A DNA stretch of 64,000 nt from Pseudomonas marginalis (GTDB taxonomy: Bacteria; Pseudomonadota; Gammaproteobacteria; Pseudomonadales; Pseudomonadaceae). The position numbers were made by a program, and so were the translations under genes. Below are positions 26,932 through 35,020 of the stretch, piece by piece. The notes under the pieces were generated by a model. The model did not search any database. It worked only from the letters and a program-made list of their open reading frames with translations, and was not told where the DNA came from. Position 1 is the first letter of the stretch, and every line of letters begins with the position of its first letter. Location of the stretch: positions 134,596 through 198,595 of the forward strand of contig NZ_LKEG01000044.1 in NCBI RefSeq assembly GCF_001645105.1, written 5' to 3'.

Positions 26932-27597
26932 ATGATTGATCTTTCCACCTGGAACCTGAGCATTCCGGTCGGCTCCCCGCCCGCCACCATCGAGACCCCA
27001 AAGCTGATGAGCGGCTTCAAAGACCAGTATTTCCAGGCCGAAGGCAGCAACGTGCAATTCTGGACCCCCGTCACCGGCACCCGCACCGAAAATGCCGTGT
27101 ACCCGCGCAGCGAATTGCGCGAGACCTACGCCGATGGGCGCCTGCGCAACTGGACCTACCCGGATGCGGACAACTTCCTGCGCGCCACCCTGACCGTCAA
27201 TCAAGTGCCCTCTACCGGCAAAATCGTGATTGGGCAGATTCATGCGTACGACAGCCAGAAGCCGCTGATCAAGCTGGAATACCAATTCAAGGAAAAAACC
27301 CAGACCGGCAATATCGTCGCCAAGGTGCGCATGCGCCCGGATGACGGCGATGGGCGGGTGATCACCGTGGCGTCGAATGTGCCGCTGGAGAAGAGCTTCA
27401 CCTACGTGATCAACCTCAATAAGGCGGGGTTACTGAGTGTGTACGCCGCGGACGGTGAGTGGAATGAGCGCATTGGTGCGGCGTGGGGCGCCAAGCCGCT
27501 GTACTTCAAGGCCGGGGCGTATGTGCAGGACAACAGTGGGGACAGCAAGGAAGGCGCGCGGGTGACGTTTGCCAAGTTGGATATAGATCACGATTGA
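26932..27597 (+). CDS. Polysaccharide lyase family 7 alginate lyase
   Basis: This 221-residue protein shows all three PL7 motifs: RSELR (residues 59-63), QIH (102-104) and YFKAGAYVQ (191-199). These form the catalytic cleft that cleaves alginate by beta-elimination; QIH-type enzymes often prefer guluronate-containing substrate, as known for the family. There is no signal peptide, and the protein is only the catalytic domain. AAGG precedes ATG 26932. No other alginate gene is near; the divergent neighbour is a cyclic-di-GMP protein. The periplasmic alginate lyase AlgL belongs to a different family. Confidence 0.92.
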   Translation: MIDLSTWNLSIPVGSPPATIETPKLMSGFKDQYFQAEGSNVQFWTPVTGTRTENAVYPRSELRETYADGRLRNWTYPDADNFLRATLTVNQVPSTGKIVIGQIHAYDSQKPLIKLEYQFKEKTQTGNIVAKVRMRPDDGDGRVITVASNVPLEKSFTYVINLNKAGLLSVYAADGEWNERIGAAWGAKPLYFKAGAYVQDNSGDSKEGARVTFAKLDIDHD

Positions 27598-27615
27598 CCC
27601 CTCCAGACTTATGAA

Positions 27616-27646
27616 AGAAGCCCCCGCAACCCGCCGGGGCCTCTTG
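27616..27646. terminator. Bidirectional terminator between alginate lyase and orphan gene
   Basis: GCCCCCGCAACCCGCCGGGGC folds into a GC-rich hairpin, flanked by AAGAA on one side and TCTT on the other. It lies between the two convergent stop codons. Confidence 0.7.
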
Positions 27647-27657
27647 GTTACATCACT

Positions 27658-28059
27658 TTACTCAACACACATCAACATGAACCCCATCGAAGAATCACCC
27701 GCAGGTTTGTTATCACCCACTTTGAGCGTCACTACATTAACGTAGTTAATCTTCGGCAAGCCACCCAACTTGGCATGACCATAAAAAACATGCTCATTTG
27801 AACTGACATCTGTTACCGAGACCGTACAAAAACGGGGTGCCTGTTTAAAGACGCCGGGAACAAATCTGACCTTATATTCTGAGAAGTAATCAGGCTGCGC
27901 GGTCAACTTCACCTCCTTCAACCACCTAGACGATTGAGCGGTGACAGTGCCTTTCTCATCAATAGACGCGGTAAATATACGGCCCTGCGCATAGGCCGAA
28001 ACAACTGAAAATGCTGCTACCAACACCATGACAACACCGGTAGTTTTAATAAAGCTCAC
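27658..28059 (-). CDS. Orphan secreted protein, AT-rich gene
   Basis: I do not recognise this 133-residue protein. It begins with a clear signal peptide (FIKTTGVVMVLVAAFSVVSA, ending AYAQ) and the mature part of about 108 residues is beta-rich in appearance with two cysteines (FCTVSV and LMCVE) that could form a disulfide. I prefer the GTG start at 28059 because a GAGG box precedes it; the frame is open to a TTG at 28095. Two hand-counted 60-base lines in the gene are 48% and 42% G+C, far below the neighbours, which suggests acquisition from elsewhere. It has its own downstream hairpin. Confidence 0.7.
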   Translation of the reverse strand: MSFIKTTGVVMVLVAAFSVVSAYAQGRIFTASIDEKGTVTAQSSRWLKEVKLTAQPDYFSEYKVRFVPGVFKQAPRFCTVSVTDVSSNEHVFYGHAKLGGLPKINYVNVVTLKVGDNKPAGDSSMGFMLMCVE

Positions 28060-28388
28060 GTTCAACCTCACCCTTAAATAGATTGCAACGCGCAATCAAA
28101 GGCCAACCTTAAACCATCTATATCCGATAAAGTCGCCTCTTCAATGGCATACAAACAAAGCAGAAAGTGACAACAGCGCACGTCATTTAAACTTACAAGC
28201 ACCGACGACTTTTCAAAGGACTCTTAACTTTTTTACTTCGCTGTATAGCGGATGACTGTGCGGTGATAAACGTACTCACTGAACACGGCCATCGAACACC
28301 GTGGTTTCGATACCCTCAACGCCGCCGGACCCAATCGCAGCCATAAAAAAGCCCGCATCGCTGCGGGCTTCTTTTAAACGTCCCAGGC
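28060..28388. other. AT-rich gene-poor region beside the orphan gene
   Basis: This region of about 330 bases continues the low-GC composition of the orphan gene as far as about 28255, then turns GC-richer. I see no gene. The only clear element is the fba terminator at 28344-28375. The stretch 28265-28345 has coding-like composition but no start and could be debris of an older gene. Confidence 0.5.
28344..28375 (-). terminator. Rho-independent terminator after fba
   Basis: On the minus strand GAAGCCCGCAGCGATGCGGGC is followed by TTTTTTAT. The perfect 7-bp GCCCGCA stem and T-run lie 14 bases after the fba stop codon. Confidence 0.88.
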
Positions 28389-29453
28389 TCAGTTCACCTT
28401 GGCGTTCAACTCACCTTTCAGGTAACGCTGGTACATCGCTTCCAACGAGATCGGCTTGATCTTCGAAGCGTTACCCGCAGTGCCGAACGCTTCGTAGCGT
28501 GCGATACACACATCCCGCATCGCAGTCACGGTAGCACCGAAGAATTTACGCGGGTCGAACTCGCTCGGGTTGGTCGCCATCAAACGGCGCATCGCACCCG
28601 TGGACGCCAAACGCAGGTCGGTGTCGATGTTGACCTTGCGCACGCCGTACTTGATGCCTTCGACGATTTCTTCAACCGGTACGCCGTAGGTTTCTTTGAT
28701 GTCACCGCCGTACTGGTTGATGATCGCCAGCCACTCTTGCGGGACCGAGGAAGAACCGTGCATCACCAGGTGGGTGTTAGGAATGCGCTTGTGGATTTCC
28801 TTGATGCGGTCGATGGCCAGCACGTCGCCGGTAGGCGGCTTGGTGAACTTGTAGGCGCCGTGGCTGGTGCCGATGGCGATGGCCAGGGCGTCAACTTGGG
28901 TCTTCTTCACGAAGTCAGCGGCTTCTTCCGGGTCGGTCAGCATCTGGCTGTGATCCAGCACGCCTTCAGCGCCGATGCCGTCTTCTTCGCCGGCCATGCC
29001 GGTTTCCAGGGAACCCAGGCAGCCCAGCTCACCTTCAACCGATACGCCGCAGGCGTGAGCCATGGCCACGGTTTGTTGGGTGACGCGGACGTTGTATTCG
29101 TAGTCGGTCGGGGTCTTGCCGTCTTCGCCGAGGGAGCCGTCCATCATGACCGAGCTGAAGCCCAGTTGGATGGAGCGCTGGCACACGTCAGGGCTGGTGC
29201 CGTGGTCCTGGTGCATGCACACCGGGATGTGTGGGAACTCTTCGATCGCAGCAAGGATCAGGTGACGCAGGAAGGGCGCGCCGGCGTATTTGCGCGCACC
29301 GGCCGAAGCCTGGACGATCACGGGGGAGTCGGTCTTGTCAGCGGCTTCCATGATGGCGCGCATCTGCTCAAGGTTGTTGACGTTAAAGGCTGGGACGCCG
29401 TAGCCGAACTCGGCTGCGTGGTCCAGCATTTGACGCATGCTGATAAGTGCCAT
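28389..29453 (-). CDS. fba: Class II fructose-1,6-bisphosphate aldolase
   Basis: This 354-residue zinc-dependent aldolase interconverts fructose-1,6-bisphosphate with dihydroxyacetone phosphate and glyceraldehyde-3-phosphate in the cytoplasm. Class II marks include the metal-binding VCMHQDHG, VEGELGCLG and LVMHGSSS, and the late KVNIDTDLR. The length and sequence fit the Calvin-type class IIA enzymes of pseudomonads. GGAGAG precedes the ATG. It is the distal gene of the tktA-epd-pgk-lipoprotein-fba row, though a 280-base gap with a REP pair before it suggests partial transcriptional independence. Confidence 0.96.
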   Translation of the reverse strand: MALISMRQMLDHAAEFGYGVPAFNVNNLEQMRAIMEAADKTDSPVIVQASAGARKYAGAPFLRHLILAAIEEFPHIPVCMHQDHGTSPDVCQRSIQLGFSSVMMDGSLGEDGKTPTDYEYNVRVTQQTVAMAHACGVSVEGELGCLGSLETGMAGEEDGIGAEGVLDHSQMLTDPEEAADFVKKTQVDALAIAIGTSHGAYKFTKPPTGDVLAIDRIKEIHKRIPNTHLVMHGSSSVPQEWLAIINQYGGDIKETYGVPVEEIVEGIKYGVRKVNIDTDLRLASTGAMRRLMATNPSEFDPRKFFGATVTAMRDVCIARYEAFGTAGNASKIKPISLEAMYQRYLKGELNAKVN

Positions 29454-29607
29454 TGTGTTGTCTCTCCCGGTCGAGGGTCGTTAATCGTGCAAGCCTGCCG
29501 TAGCGGCGGCTGCTATTCAAGTTATTGCGGGTCAGGGTTTGCATGCCTGGCCTGCTGAATCGTTATTGCTGATGAGGCTGACCCAAATTCCAGTCTGGAA
29601 TCGAATC

Positions 29608-29702
29608 AATGTGGGAGGGGGCTTGCCCCCGATGGCTGCGGTTCACCCAACGAAGTCGGTGCCTGACACACCGCTATCGGGGGCAAGCCCCCTCCCACAT
29701 TT
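29608..29702. repeat. REP pair, GTGGGAGGGGGCTTGC family
   Basis: AATGTGGGAGGGGGCTTGCC and its inverse GGCAAGCCCCCTCCCACATT flank about 55 bases. It lies between the MliC-type lipoprotein gene and fba. Confidence 0.9.
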
Positions 29703-29733
29703 GGATCTCATTAATTTCAAGACCCTGGTGTCT

Positions 29734-30066
29734 CTATTGGGCTTTACAGCCCCGCCCGATCAAATCATCGGTGGCGACCCAGTAAACCAGGCCTTCCTCA
29801 CCTTTTGTGTGAAACGCCAGTTGATCGTTGGCATACAGCACACCCGAGGCGGCAACCTCCTGCTTGAGGCGATAAACCTGGTCGGAACCGCCGAGGCGTA
29901 CATCCACCTCGCTACGAGCCTGGTTGGCAAAGCGCCAGTTGACCTCGGCCTTGCTGTCGCAGGTCCAGGTGGTCCATTTATCGGCAGGCTCTGCCTTGTT
30001 GAACATGTTCATGCTGCTGCAGCCGGCCAAAAGGGCCAGGGCTGCCAGGGCGAAAACGCCTTTCAT
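29734..30066 (-). CDS. MliC-family lipoprotein (C-type lysozyme inhibitor)
   Basis: This 110-residue lipoprotein has a lipobox LLAGC (cysteine at residue 16) and a MliC/PliC-type domain with WTCDSKAEVNW and the conserved AASGVLYANDQLAFHTKG. MliC proteins sit in the outer membrane and block C-type lysozyme with an invariant Ser-Lys pair; SG and KG segments fit that. ATG 30066 follows GAGG by seven bases. It is encoded between a second small lipoprotein and fba in a carbon-metabolism row; the link is positional only. Confidence 0.8.
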   Translation of the reverse strand: MKGVFALAALALLAGCSSMNMFNKAEPADKWTTWTCDSKAEVNWRFANQARSEVDVRLGGSDQVYRLKQEVAASGVLYANDQLAFHTKGEEGLVYWVATDDLIGRGCKAQ

Positions 30067-30127
30067 TGCCAATCCTCACAGGGCGACCTGGGGGCCGCCG
30101 CTGCTGTCGGTTAGTTGATCAGACCCA

Positions 30128-30355
30128 TCAAGGGCAACCCTGTTCCTGACCGTTGGGCGCGGAGTCGTATTTCTCCAGCCGTTCGTTGCCGATGCGCTTG
30201 TTGATCACCGGCATGGTCTCGGCTTGCCAGTCCGCCTGGTAGCAGCTTTTTTTCTGCTGCGCCGCAGGCTTTCCAGCTTCCGGCTCTGCGTTTGGCGTGC
30301 TGCCGCAGCCCGCCAACAGGCCCGCTGCGGTCAACACTGCCAACGACTTGATCAT
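30128..30355 (-). CDS. Small lipoprotein, function unknown
   Basis: This 75-residue protein has a signal peptide with lipobox LLAGC (residues 13-17) after MIKSLAVLTAAG. The mature part is about 58 residues, with two further cysteines (KKSCYQAD and the penultimate QGCP) and no domain I recognise. AAGGAG precedes the ATG. It starts 29 bases after pgk and precedes the MliC-type gene, so it is probably co-transcribed with pgk. The same position between pgk and fba is occupied by small hypothetical genes in P. aeruginosa. Confidence 0.78.
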   Translation of the reverse strand: MIKSLAVLTAAGLLAGCGSTPNAEPEAGKPAAQQKKSCYQADWQAETMPVINKRIGNERLEKYDSAPNGQEQGCP

Positions 30356-30384
30356 GGGAATACTCCTTTTCCGGATCACGCGCC

Positions 30385-31548
30385 TTAACCTTTGGCCCGG
30401 GTTTCCAGCACTTCAACGGCCGGCAGGACTTTGCCTTCGACGAATTCAAGGAATGCGCCGCCACCAGTAGAAATGTAGGAGATCTGGTCAGCAACGCCAT
30501 ATTTATCGATGGCCGCGAGGGTGTCGCCGCCGCCGGCGATGGAGAATGCCGAGCTTTCGGCGATGGCCTTGGCCAGCACTTTGGTGCCGTTGCCGAACTG
30601 GTCGAACTCAAACACGCCGACCGGACCGTTCCACAGGATGGTCTGGGAAGCTTTCAGCAATTCGGCGAAGTTGGCCGCGGTTTGCGGGCCGATATCCAGG
30701 ATCATGTCGTCGTCAGCCACGTCAGCGATCAGCTTGACGGTGGCTTCGGCGCTTTCGGCAAATTCCTTGGCGACGACCACGTCCACCGGCAGCGGCACGC
30801 TGACTTTGGCGGCGATGGCACGAGCGGTGTCGAGCAGGTCCGGCTCGTACAGGGACTTGCCCACCGGGTGACCGGCAGCGGCCAGGAAGGTGTTGGCAAT
30901 ACCGCCGCCGACGATCAGCTGATTGCAGATCTGGCTGAGGCTGTTGAGCACGTCCAGCTTGGTGGACACCTTGGAGCCAGCGACGATCGCGGCCATCGGT
31001 TGCGCCGGAGCGCCCAGGGCCTTGCCCAGTGCATCCAGCTCAGCGGCCAGCAGCGGGCCAGCAGCGGCAACCTTGGCGAACTTGGCCACGCCGTGGGTCG
31101 AACCCTCGGCGCGGTGAGCGGTGCCGAACGCGTCCATCACGAACACGTCGCACAGCGCAGCGTATTGCTGGGCCAGCTCGTCGCTGTTCTTTTTCTCGCC
31201 TTTGTTGAAGCGCACGTTTTCGAACAGCACGATGTCGCCGGCCTTCACGTCAACACCACCCAGGTAGTCAGCCACCAGCGGCACGTCGCGGCCCAGGGCT
31301 TTGCTGAGGTACTCGGCTACCGGCTTGAGGCTGTTTTCGGCGGAGAACTCACCTTCGGTCGGACGACCCAGGTGGGAGCAGACCATCACGGCCGCGCCTT
31401 TTTCCAGGGCCAGCTTGATGGTCGGCAGCGAGGCCAGGATTCGCGCATCGCTGGTGACAACACCGTCCTTGACTGGGACGTTGAGGTCTTCGCGAATCAG
31501 TACGCGCTTACCTTGCAGATCGAGGTCGGTCATCTTCAACACGGTCAT
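30385..31548 (-). CDS. pgk: Phosphoglycerate kinase
   Basis: This 387-residue enzyme transfers phosphate between 1,3-bisphosphoglycerate and ADP in glycolysis and gluconeogenesis. Family marks are the N-terminal RVLIREDLNVP, VCSHLGRPTEG, RFNKGEKKN, and the nucleotide-binding GPVGVFEFDQFGNGT with late SIAGGGDTLAAI. It is full length. It lies 17 bases after epd on the same strand, so they are one operon, and ends just before two small lipoprotein genes. Confidence 0.97.
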   Translation of the reverse strand: MTVLKMTDLDLQGKRVLIREDLNVPVKDGVVTSDARILASLPTIKLALEKGAAVMVCSHLGRPTEGEFSAENSLKPVAEYLSKALGRDVPLVADYLGGVDVKAGDIVLFENVRFNKGEKKNSDELAQQYAALCDVFVMDAFGTAHRAEGSTHGVAKFAKVAAAGPLLAAELDALGKALGAPAQPMAAIVAGSKVSTKLDVLNSLSQICNQLIVGGGIANTFLAAAGHPVGKSLYEPDLLDTARAIAAKVSVPLPVDVVVAKEFAESAEATVKLIADVADDDMILDIGPQTAANFAELLKASQTILWNGPVGVFEFDQFGNGTKVLAKAIAESSAFSIAGGGDTLAAIDKYGVADQISYISTGGGAFLEFVEGKVLPAVEVLETRAKG

Positions 31549-31565
31549 GGGTGGCAGTTCCTGAA

Positions 31566-32621
31566 TTACTGTTGAGGTTGTTTAGAGGCGATATGCAGAT
31601 AATGTTCCGCAACGTCGAGCATTCGGTTGGCAAAACCCCATTCGTTGTCGAACCAGGCCAGGATGTTCACCAGCCTCGGGCCGGAAACGCGGGTCTGGCT
31701 GGCATCGACAATGGCCGAATGCGGGTCATGGTTGAAATCACAACTGGCGTGGGGCAACTCGGTGTAGGCCAACAAGCCTTTGAGCGGCCCGCTGGTGGCG
31801 GCGTCGCGCAGGATCCGGTTGACCTCCGTCGCATCGGTGTCGCTGACGGTTTGCATGGTGATGTCCAGGCAGGACACGTTCACCGTCGGCACACGTACGG
31901 CTTTGGCCTGGATTCGCCCGGCAAGTTCCGGCAACAGTCGCTCGATACCGCGTGCCAGCCCGGTGGACACCGGAATCACTGACTGGAACGCCGAGCGCGT
32001 GCGGCGCAGGTCTTCGTGATGGTAGGCGTCGATCACCGGCTGGTCGTTCATCGCCGAGTGAATCGTGGTGATCGACACGTAGTCCAGCCCGATCGCCTGA
32101 TCCAACAGGCGCAACAGTGGCACGCTGCAGTTGGTGGTACAGGAGGCGTTGGACACCAGCAGCTCGTTGCCGGTCAGGCAATCCTGGTTGATGCCGTAGA
32201 CGATGGTGGCGTCGACATCCGCCTCGCTTGCCATCGGCTGGGAAAACAGCACACGCGGTGCGCCAGCGTCGAGGAAACGCTGGCCATCGGCACGGGTGTG
32301 ATAAGCACCGGAGCATTCCAACACCAGGTCGACGCCCAGCGCCGCCCAGTCGATGCCCTCGGGGGTGGCACTGCGCAGGACTTTCACGCAGTCGCCATTG
32401 ATATGCAGACAATCGCCCTCGACCCGCACTTCGCCGGGGAACCGGCCGTGGGTGGAGTCAAAGCGTGTCAGGTATTCGATGCTGGCCATGTCGGCCAAAT
32501 CGTTGATCGCGACAATTTCAAACCCGGCAGCCGCCCCTCGCTCGAACAGAGCACGCAAGACGCAACGACCAATGCGGCCGTAGCCGTTGAGTGCAACTTT
32601 GTAAGGACGCGGTTGGGGCAT
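31566..32621 (-). CDS. epd: Erythrose-4-phosphate dehydrogenase (GapB-type)
   Basis: This 351-residue NAD-dependent enzyme of the GAPDH superfamily oxidises erythrose-4-phosphate to 4-phosphoerythronate for pyridoxal phosphate synthesis. The NAD motif is ALNGYGRIGRC (residues 10-20) and the catalytic cysteine is C161 in SNASCTTNC. I call Epd rather than glycolytic Gap because of the overall E4PDH-like sequence and its place between tktA, whose reactions handle erythrose-4-phosphate, and pgk. The ATG at 32621 gives family length; the frame remains open through the upstream REP pair without family likeness. Confidence 0.92.
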   Translation of the reverse strand: MPQPRPYKVALNGYGRIGRCVLRALFERGAAAGFEIVAINDLADMASIEYLTRFDSTHGRFPGEVRVEGDCLHINGDCVKVLRSATPEGIDWAALGVDLVLECSGAYHTRADGQRFLDAGAPRVLFSQPMASEADVDATIVYGINQDCLTGNELLVSNASCTTNCSVPLLRLLDQAIGLDYVSITTIHSAMNDQPVIDAYHHEDLRRTRSAFQSVIPVSTGLARGIERLLPELAGRIQAKAVRVPTVNVSCLDITMQTVSDTDATEVNRILRDAATSGPLKGLLAYTELPHASCDFNHDPHSAIVDASQTRVSGPRLVNILAWFDNEWGFANRMLDVAEHYLHIASKQPQQ

Positions 32622-32662
32622 GGGGTTCTCGATTACCTTGGGTAATGGGGTGAATGTGCCAC

Positions 32663-32736
32663 CGCCTTCGCGAGCAAGCCCGCTCCCACAGTTGAAATGC
32701 ATTCCAAATGTGGGAGCGGGCTTGCTCGCGAAGGCG
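32663..32736. repeat. REP pair, short-loop GTGGGAGCGGGCTTGC family
   Basis: CGCCTTCGCGAGCAAGCCCGCTCCCACA and TGTGGGAGCGGGCTTGCTCGCGAAGGCG are near-perfect inverse arms around only about 18 bases. It fills the tktA-epd gap. Confidence 0.92.
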
Positions 32737-32763
32737 TCAGTACAGCCACCCCAATCTACAGCC

Positions 32764-34761
32764 TTAGTCTTCCAGCAGCTCTTCAGCCTGACCCAGGATA
32801 TTTTCCAGGGTGAAGCCGAACTCTTCGAACAACGCTGGCGCCGGCGCCGACTCACCGTAGCTGGTCATGCCGATCACGCGGCCTTCCAGGCCCACGTACT
32901 TGTACCAGTAGTCGGCATGCGCCGCTTCGATGGCGATACGCGCGCTGACCTGCAACGGCAGCACCGATTGCTTGTAGCCAGCGTCCTGGGCTTCGAACAC
33001 GCTGGTGCATGGCATGGACACAACACGCACGTTGCGGCCTTGGGCGGTCAGCTTGTCGTAGGCCTGGACGGTCAGGCCCACTTCGGAACCGGTGGAGATC
33101 AGGATCAGCTCCGGCTCGCCGATGCAGTCCTTGAGCACGTAGCCGCCACGGCTGATGTCGGCGATCTGTGCGTCGGTACGCACTTGGTGCTGCAGGTTCT
33201 GGCGCGAGAAGATCAGCGCCGAAGGGCCGTCCTTGCGTTCGATGGCGTGCTTCCAGGCCACGGCGGATTCGACCGCGTCGGCTGGGCGCCAGCAATCCAG
33301 GTTCGGCGTGGTACGCAGGCTGGTCAGTTGCTCGACCGGCTGGTGCGTCGGACCGTCTTCGCCGAGGCCAATGGAGTCGTGGGTGTACACGTGGATGACG
33401 CGCTTCTTCATCAGCGCGGCCATGCGTACGGCGTTGCGGGCGTATTCCATGAACATCAGGAAGGTCGCGCCGTAAGGCACCAGGCCACCGTGCAGGGACA
33501 CGCCGTTCATGATGGCGCTCATGCCGAACTCGCGTACGCCGTAGTACATGTAGTTGCCGCTGGCGTCTTCAGCCGAAACACCCTTGCAGCCTTTCCACAG
33601 GGTCAGGTTGGAACCGGCCAGGTCGGCGGATCCGCCGAGGAACTCAGGCAGCAGCGGGCCAAAAGCGTTCAGGGTGTTCTGGCTGGCTTTACGGCTGGCG
33701 ATGGTCTCGCCCTTGGCCGCGACTTCGGCGATGTAGGCCGAGGCTTTTTCCGAGAAGTCGGCAGGCAGGTCACCGGCCAGGCGGCGTACCAGTTCGTTGG
33801 CAAGCTCCGGGAATTCGGCGGAGTAGGCCGCAAAACGCTGGTCCCACTCGGCTTCGGCAGCCAGGCCTTTTTCCTTGGCATCCCACTCGGCATAGATGTC
33901 GGCCGGGATTTCGAACGGGCCATGGTTCCACTTCAGTGCTTCACGGGTCAGGGCGATTTCCGCGTCACCCAGCGGGGCGCCGTGGCAGTCTTCTTTGCCC
34001 TGCTTGTTCGGCGAACCGAAACCGATGGTGGTCTTGCAGCAGATCAGGGTCGGCTGAGCGCTCTTGCGGGCGGTGTCGATGGCGATCTTGATTTCTTCCG
34101 GATCGTGGCCGTCGACGTTGCGGATCACCTGCCAGTTGTAGGCTTCGAAACGCTTAGGGGTGTCATCGGTGAACCAGCCTTCGACTTCGCCGTCGATGGA
34201 GATGCCGTTGTCATCGTAGAACGCGATCAGCTTGCCCAGGCCCAGGGTACCGGCCAGGGAAGCGACTTCGTGGGAAATGCCTTCCATCATGCAGCCATCA
34301 CCCAGGAACACGTAGGTGTGGTGGTCGACGATGTCGTGGCCGGGGCGGTTGAACTGCGCACCCAGGACTTTTTCCGCCAGCGCGAAGCCCACGGCGTTGG
34401 CCAGGCCTTGGCCCAGGGGACCGGTGGTGGTCTCGACGCCTGGGGTGTAGCCGAATTCAGGGTGGCCGGGGGTGCGGCTGTGCAGCTGGCGGAAGCTCTT
34501 GAGGTCATCGATGGTGACGTCGTAGCCGGTCAGGTGCAGCAGCGAATAAATCAGCATCGAGCCGTGGCCGTTGGACAGCACGAAGCGGTCACGGTCGGCG
34601 AACGATGGGTTGCTCGGGTTGTGTTTCAGGTAGTCACGCCAAAGTACCTCGGCGATATCCGCCATGCCCATCGGGGCACCGGGATGGCCGCTGTTGGCTT
34701 TTTGCACGGCATCCATGCTGAGGGCACGAATGGCGTTGGCACGCTCACGACGGCTGGGCAT
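32764..34761 (-). CDS. tktA: Transketolase
   Basis: This 665-residue thiamine-diphosphate enzyme moves two-carbon units between sugar phosphates in the pentose phosphate pathway. The N-terminal part shows KANSGHPGAPMGMAD and the ThDP/metal motif GDGCMMEGISHEV; the middle shows the pyrimidine-domain segment HDSIGLGEDGPTHQPVE. It is full length. AGGAG precedes the ATG. It heads the minus-strand row tktA-epd-pgk and is divergent from the ArsR-methyltransferase gene, with an inverted-repeat operator in the shared 259-base gap. Confidence 0.96.
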   Translation of the reverse strand: MPSRRERANAIRALSMDAVQKANSGHPGAPMGMADIAEVLWRDYLKHNPSNPSFADRDRFVLSNGHGSMLIYSLLHLTGYDVTIDDLKSFRQLHSRTPGHPEFGYTPGVETTTGPLGQGLANAVGFALAEKVLGAQFNRPGHDIVDHHTYVFLGDGCMMEGISHEVASLAGTLGLGKLIAFYDDNGISIDGEVEGWFTDDTPKRFEAYNWQVIRNVDGHDPEEIKIAIDTARKSAQPTLICCKTTIGFGSPNKQGKEDCHGAPLGDAEIALTREALKWNHGPFEIPADIYAEWDAKEKGLAAEAEWDQRFAAYSAEFPELANELVRRLAGDLPADFSEKASAYIAEVAAKGETIASRKASQNTLNAFGPLLPEFLGGSADLAGSNLTLWKGCKGVSAEDASGNYMYYGVREFGMSAIMNGVSLHGGLVPYGATFLMFMEYARNAVRMAALMKKRVIHVYTHDSIGLGEDGPTHQPVEQLTSLRTTPNLDCWRPADAVESAVAWKHAIERKDGPSALIFSRQNLQHQVRTDAQIADISRGGYVLKDCIGEPELILISTGSEVGLTVQAYDKLTAQGRNVRVVSMPCTSVFEAQDAGYKQSVLPLQVSARIAIEAAHADYWYKYVGLEGRVIGMTSYGESAPAPALFEEFGFTLENILGQAEELLED

Positions 34762-34955
34762 CGCTGATCTCCTGGGGTTTGCTGAAAAGAAACGGAAAAA
34801 AGGACCGGCATTTTCCCTCAGCCACCGCCTGCGGGCAATGACAGATAGTCACTTGTGGGTGTTTTTCCTGTGCTTTGGGCGGCATTCGCTTGCAGAAACC
34901 GTTAACCGGTTCGTCTAAAGGTTATAGCGGCTGCTTATAACCGCCACTTATCGAT

Positions 34956-34979
34956 CAATATCAAAACTTTTTGATATTG
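34956..34979. promoter_or_regulatory. 11-2-11 inverted repeat, probable ArsR/SahR-type operator
   Basis: CAATATCAAAA, two bases, then TTTTGATATTG form a perfect inverted repeat 42 bases before the ArsR-methyltransferase start. ATATCAA-type half sites are usual for ArsR-family regulators. It probably controls the regulator-metK operon and perhaps divergent tktA. A second, smaller inverted repeat (GGTTATA, nine bases, TATAACC) lies at 34920-34942. Confidence 0.75.
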
Positions 34980-35020
34980 GCCTTGCGAGGACTCCCACCC
35001 GTCTCTAGACTGCTGGCCTT

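Noticed and set aside
32620..34767. Open frame of 715 codons on the plus strand opposite tktA
   Set aside because: Transketolase on the minus strand is certain, and this frame starts inside a REP pair and has no recognisable domain.
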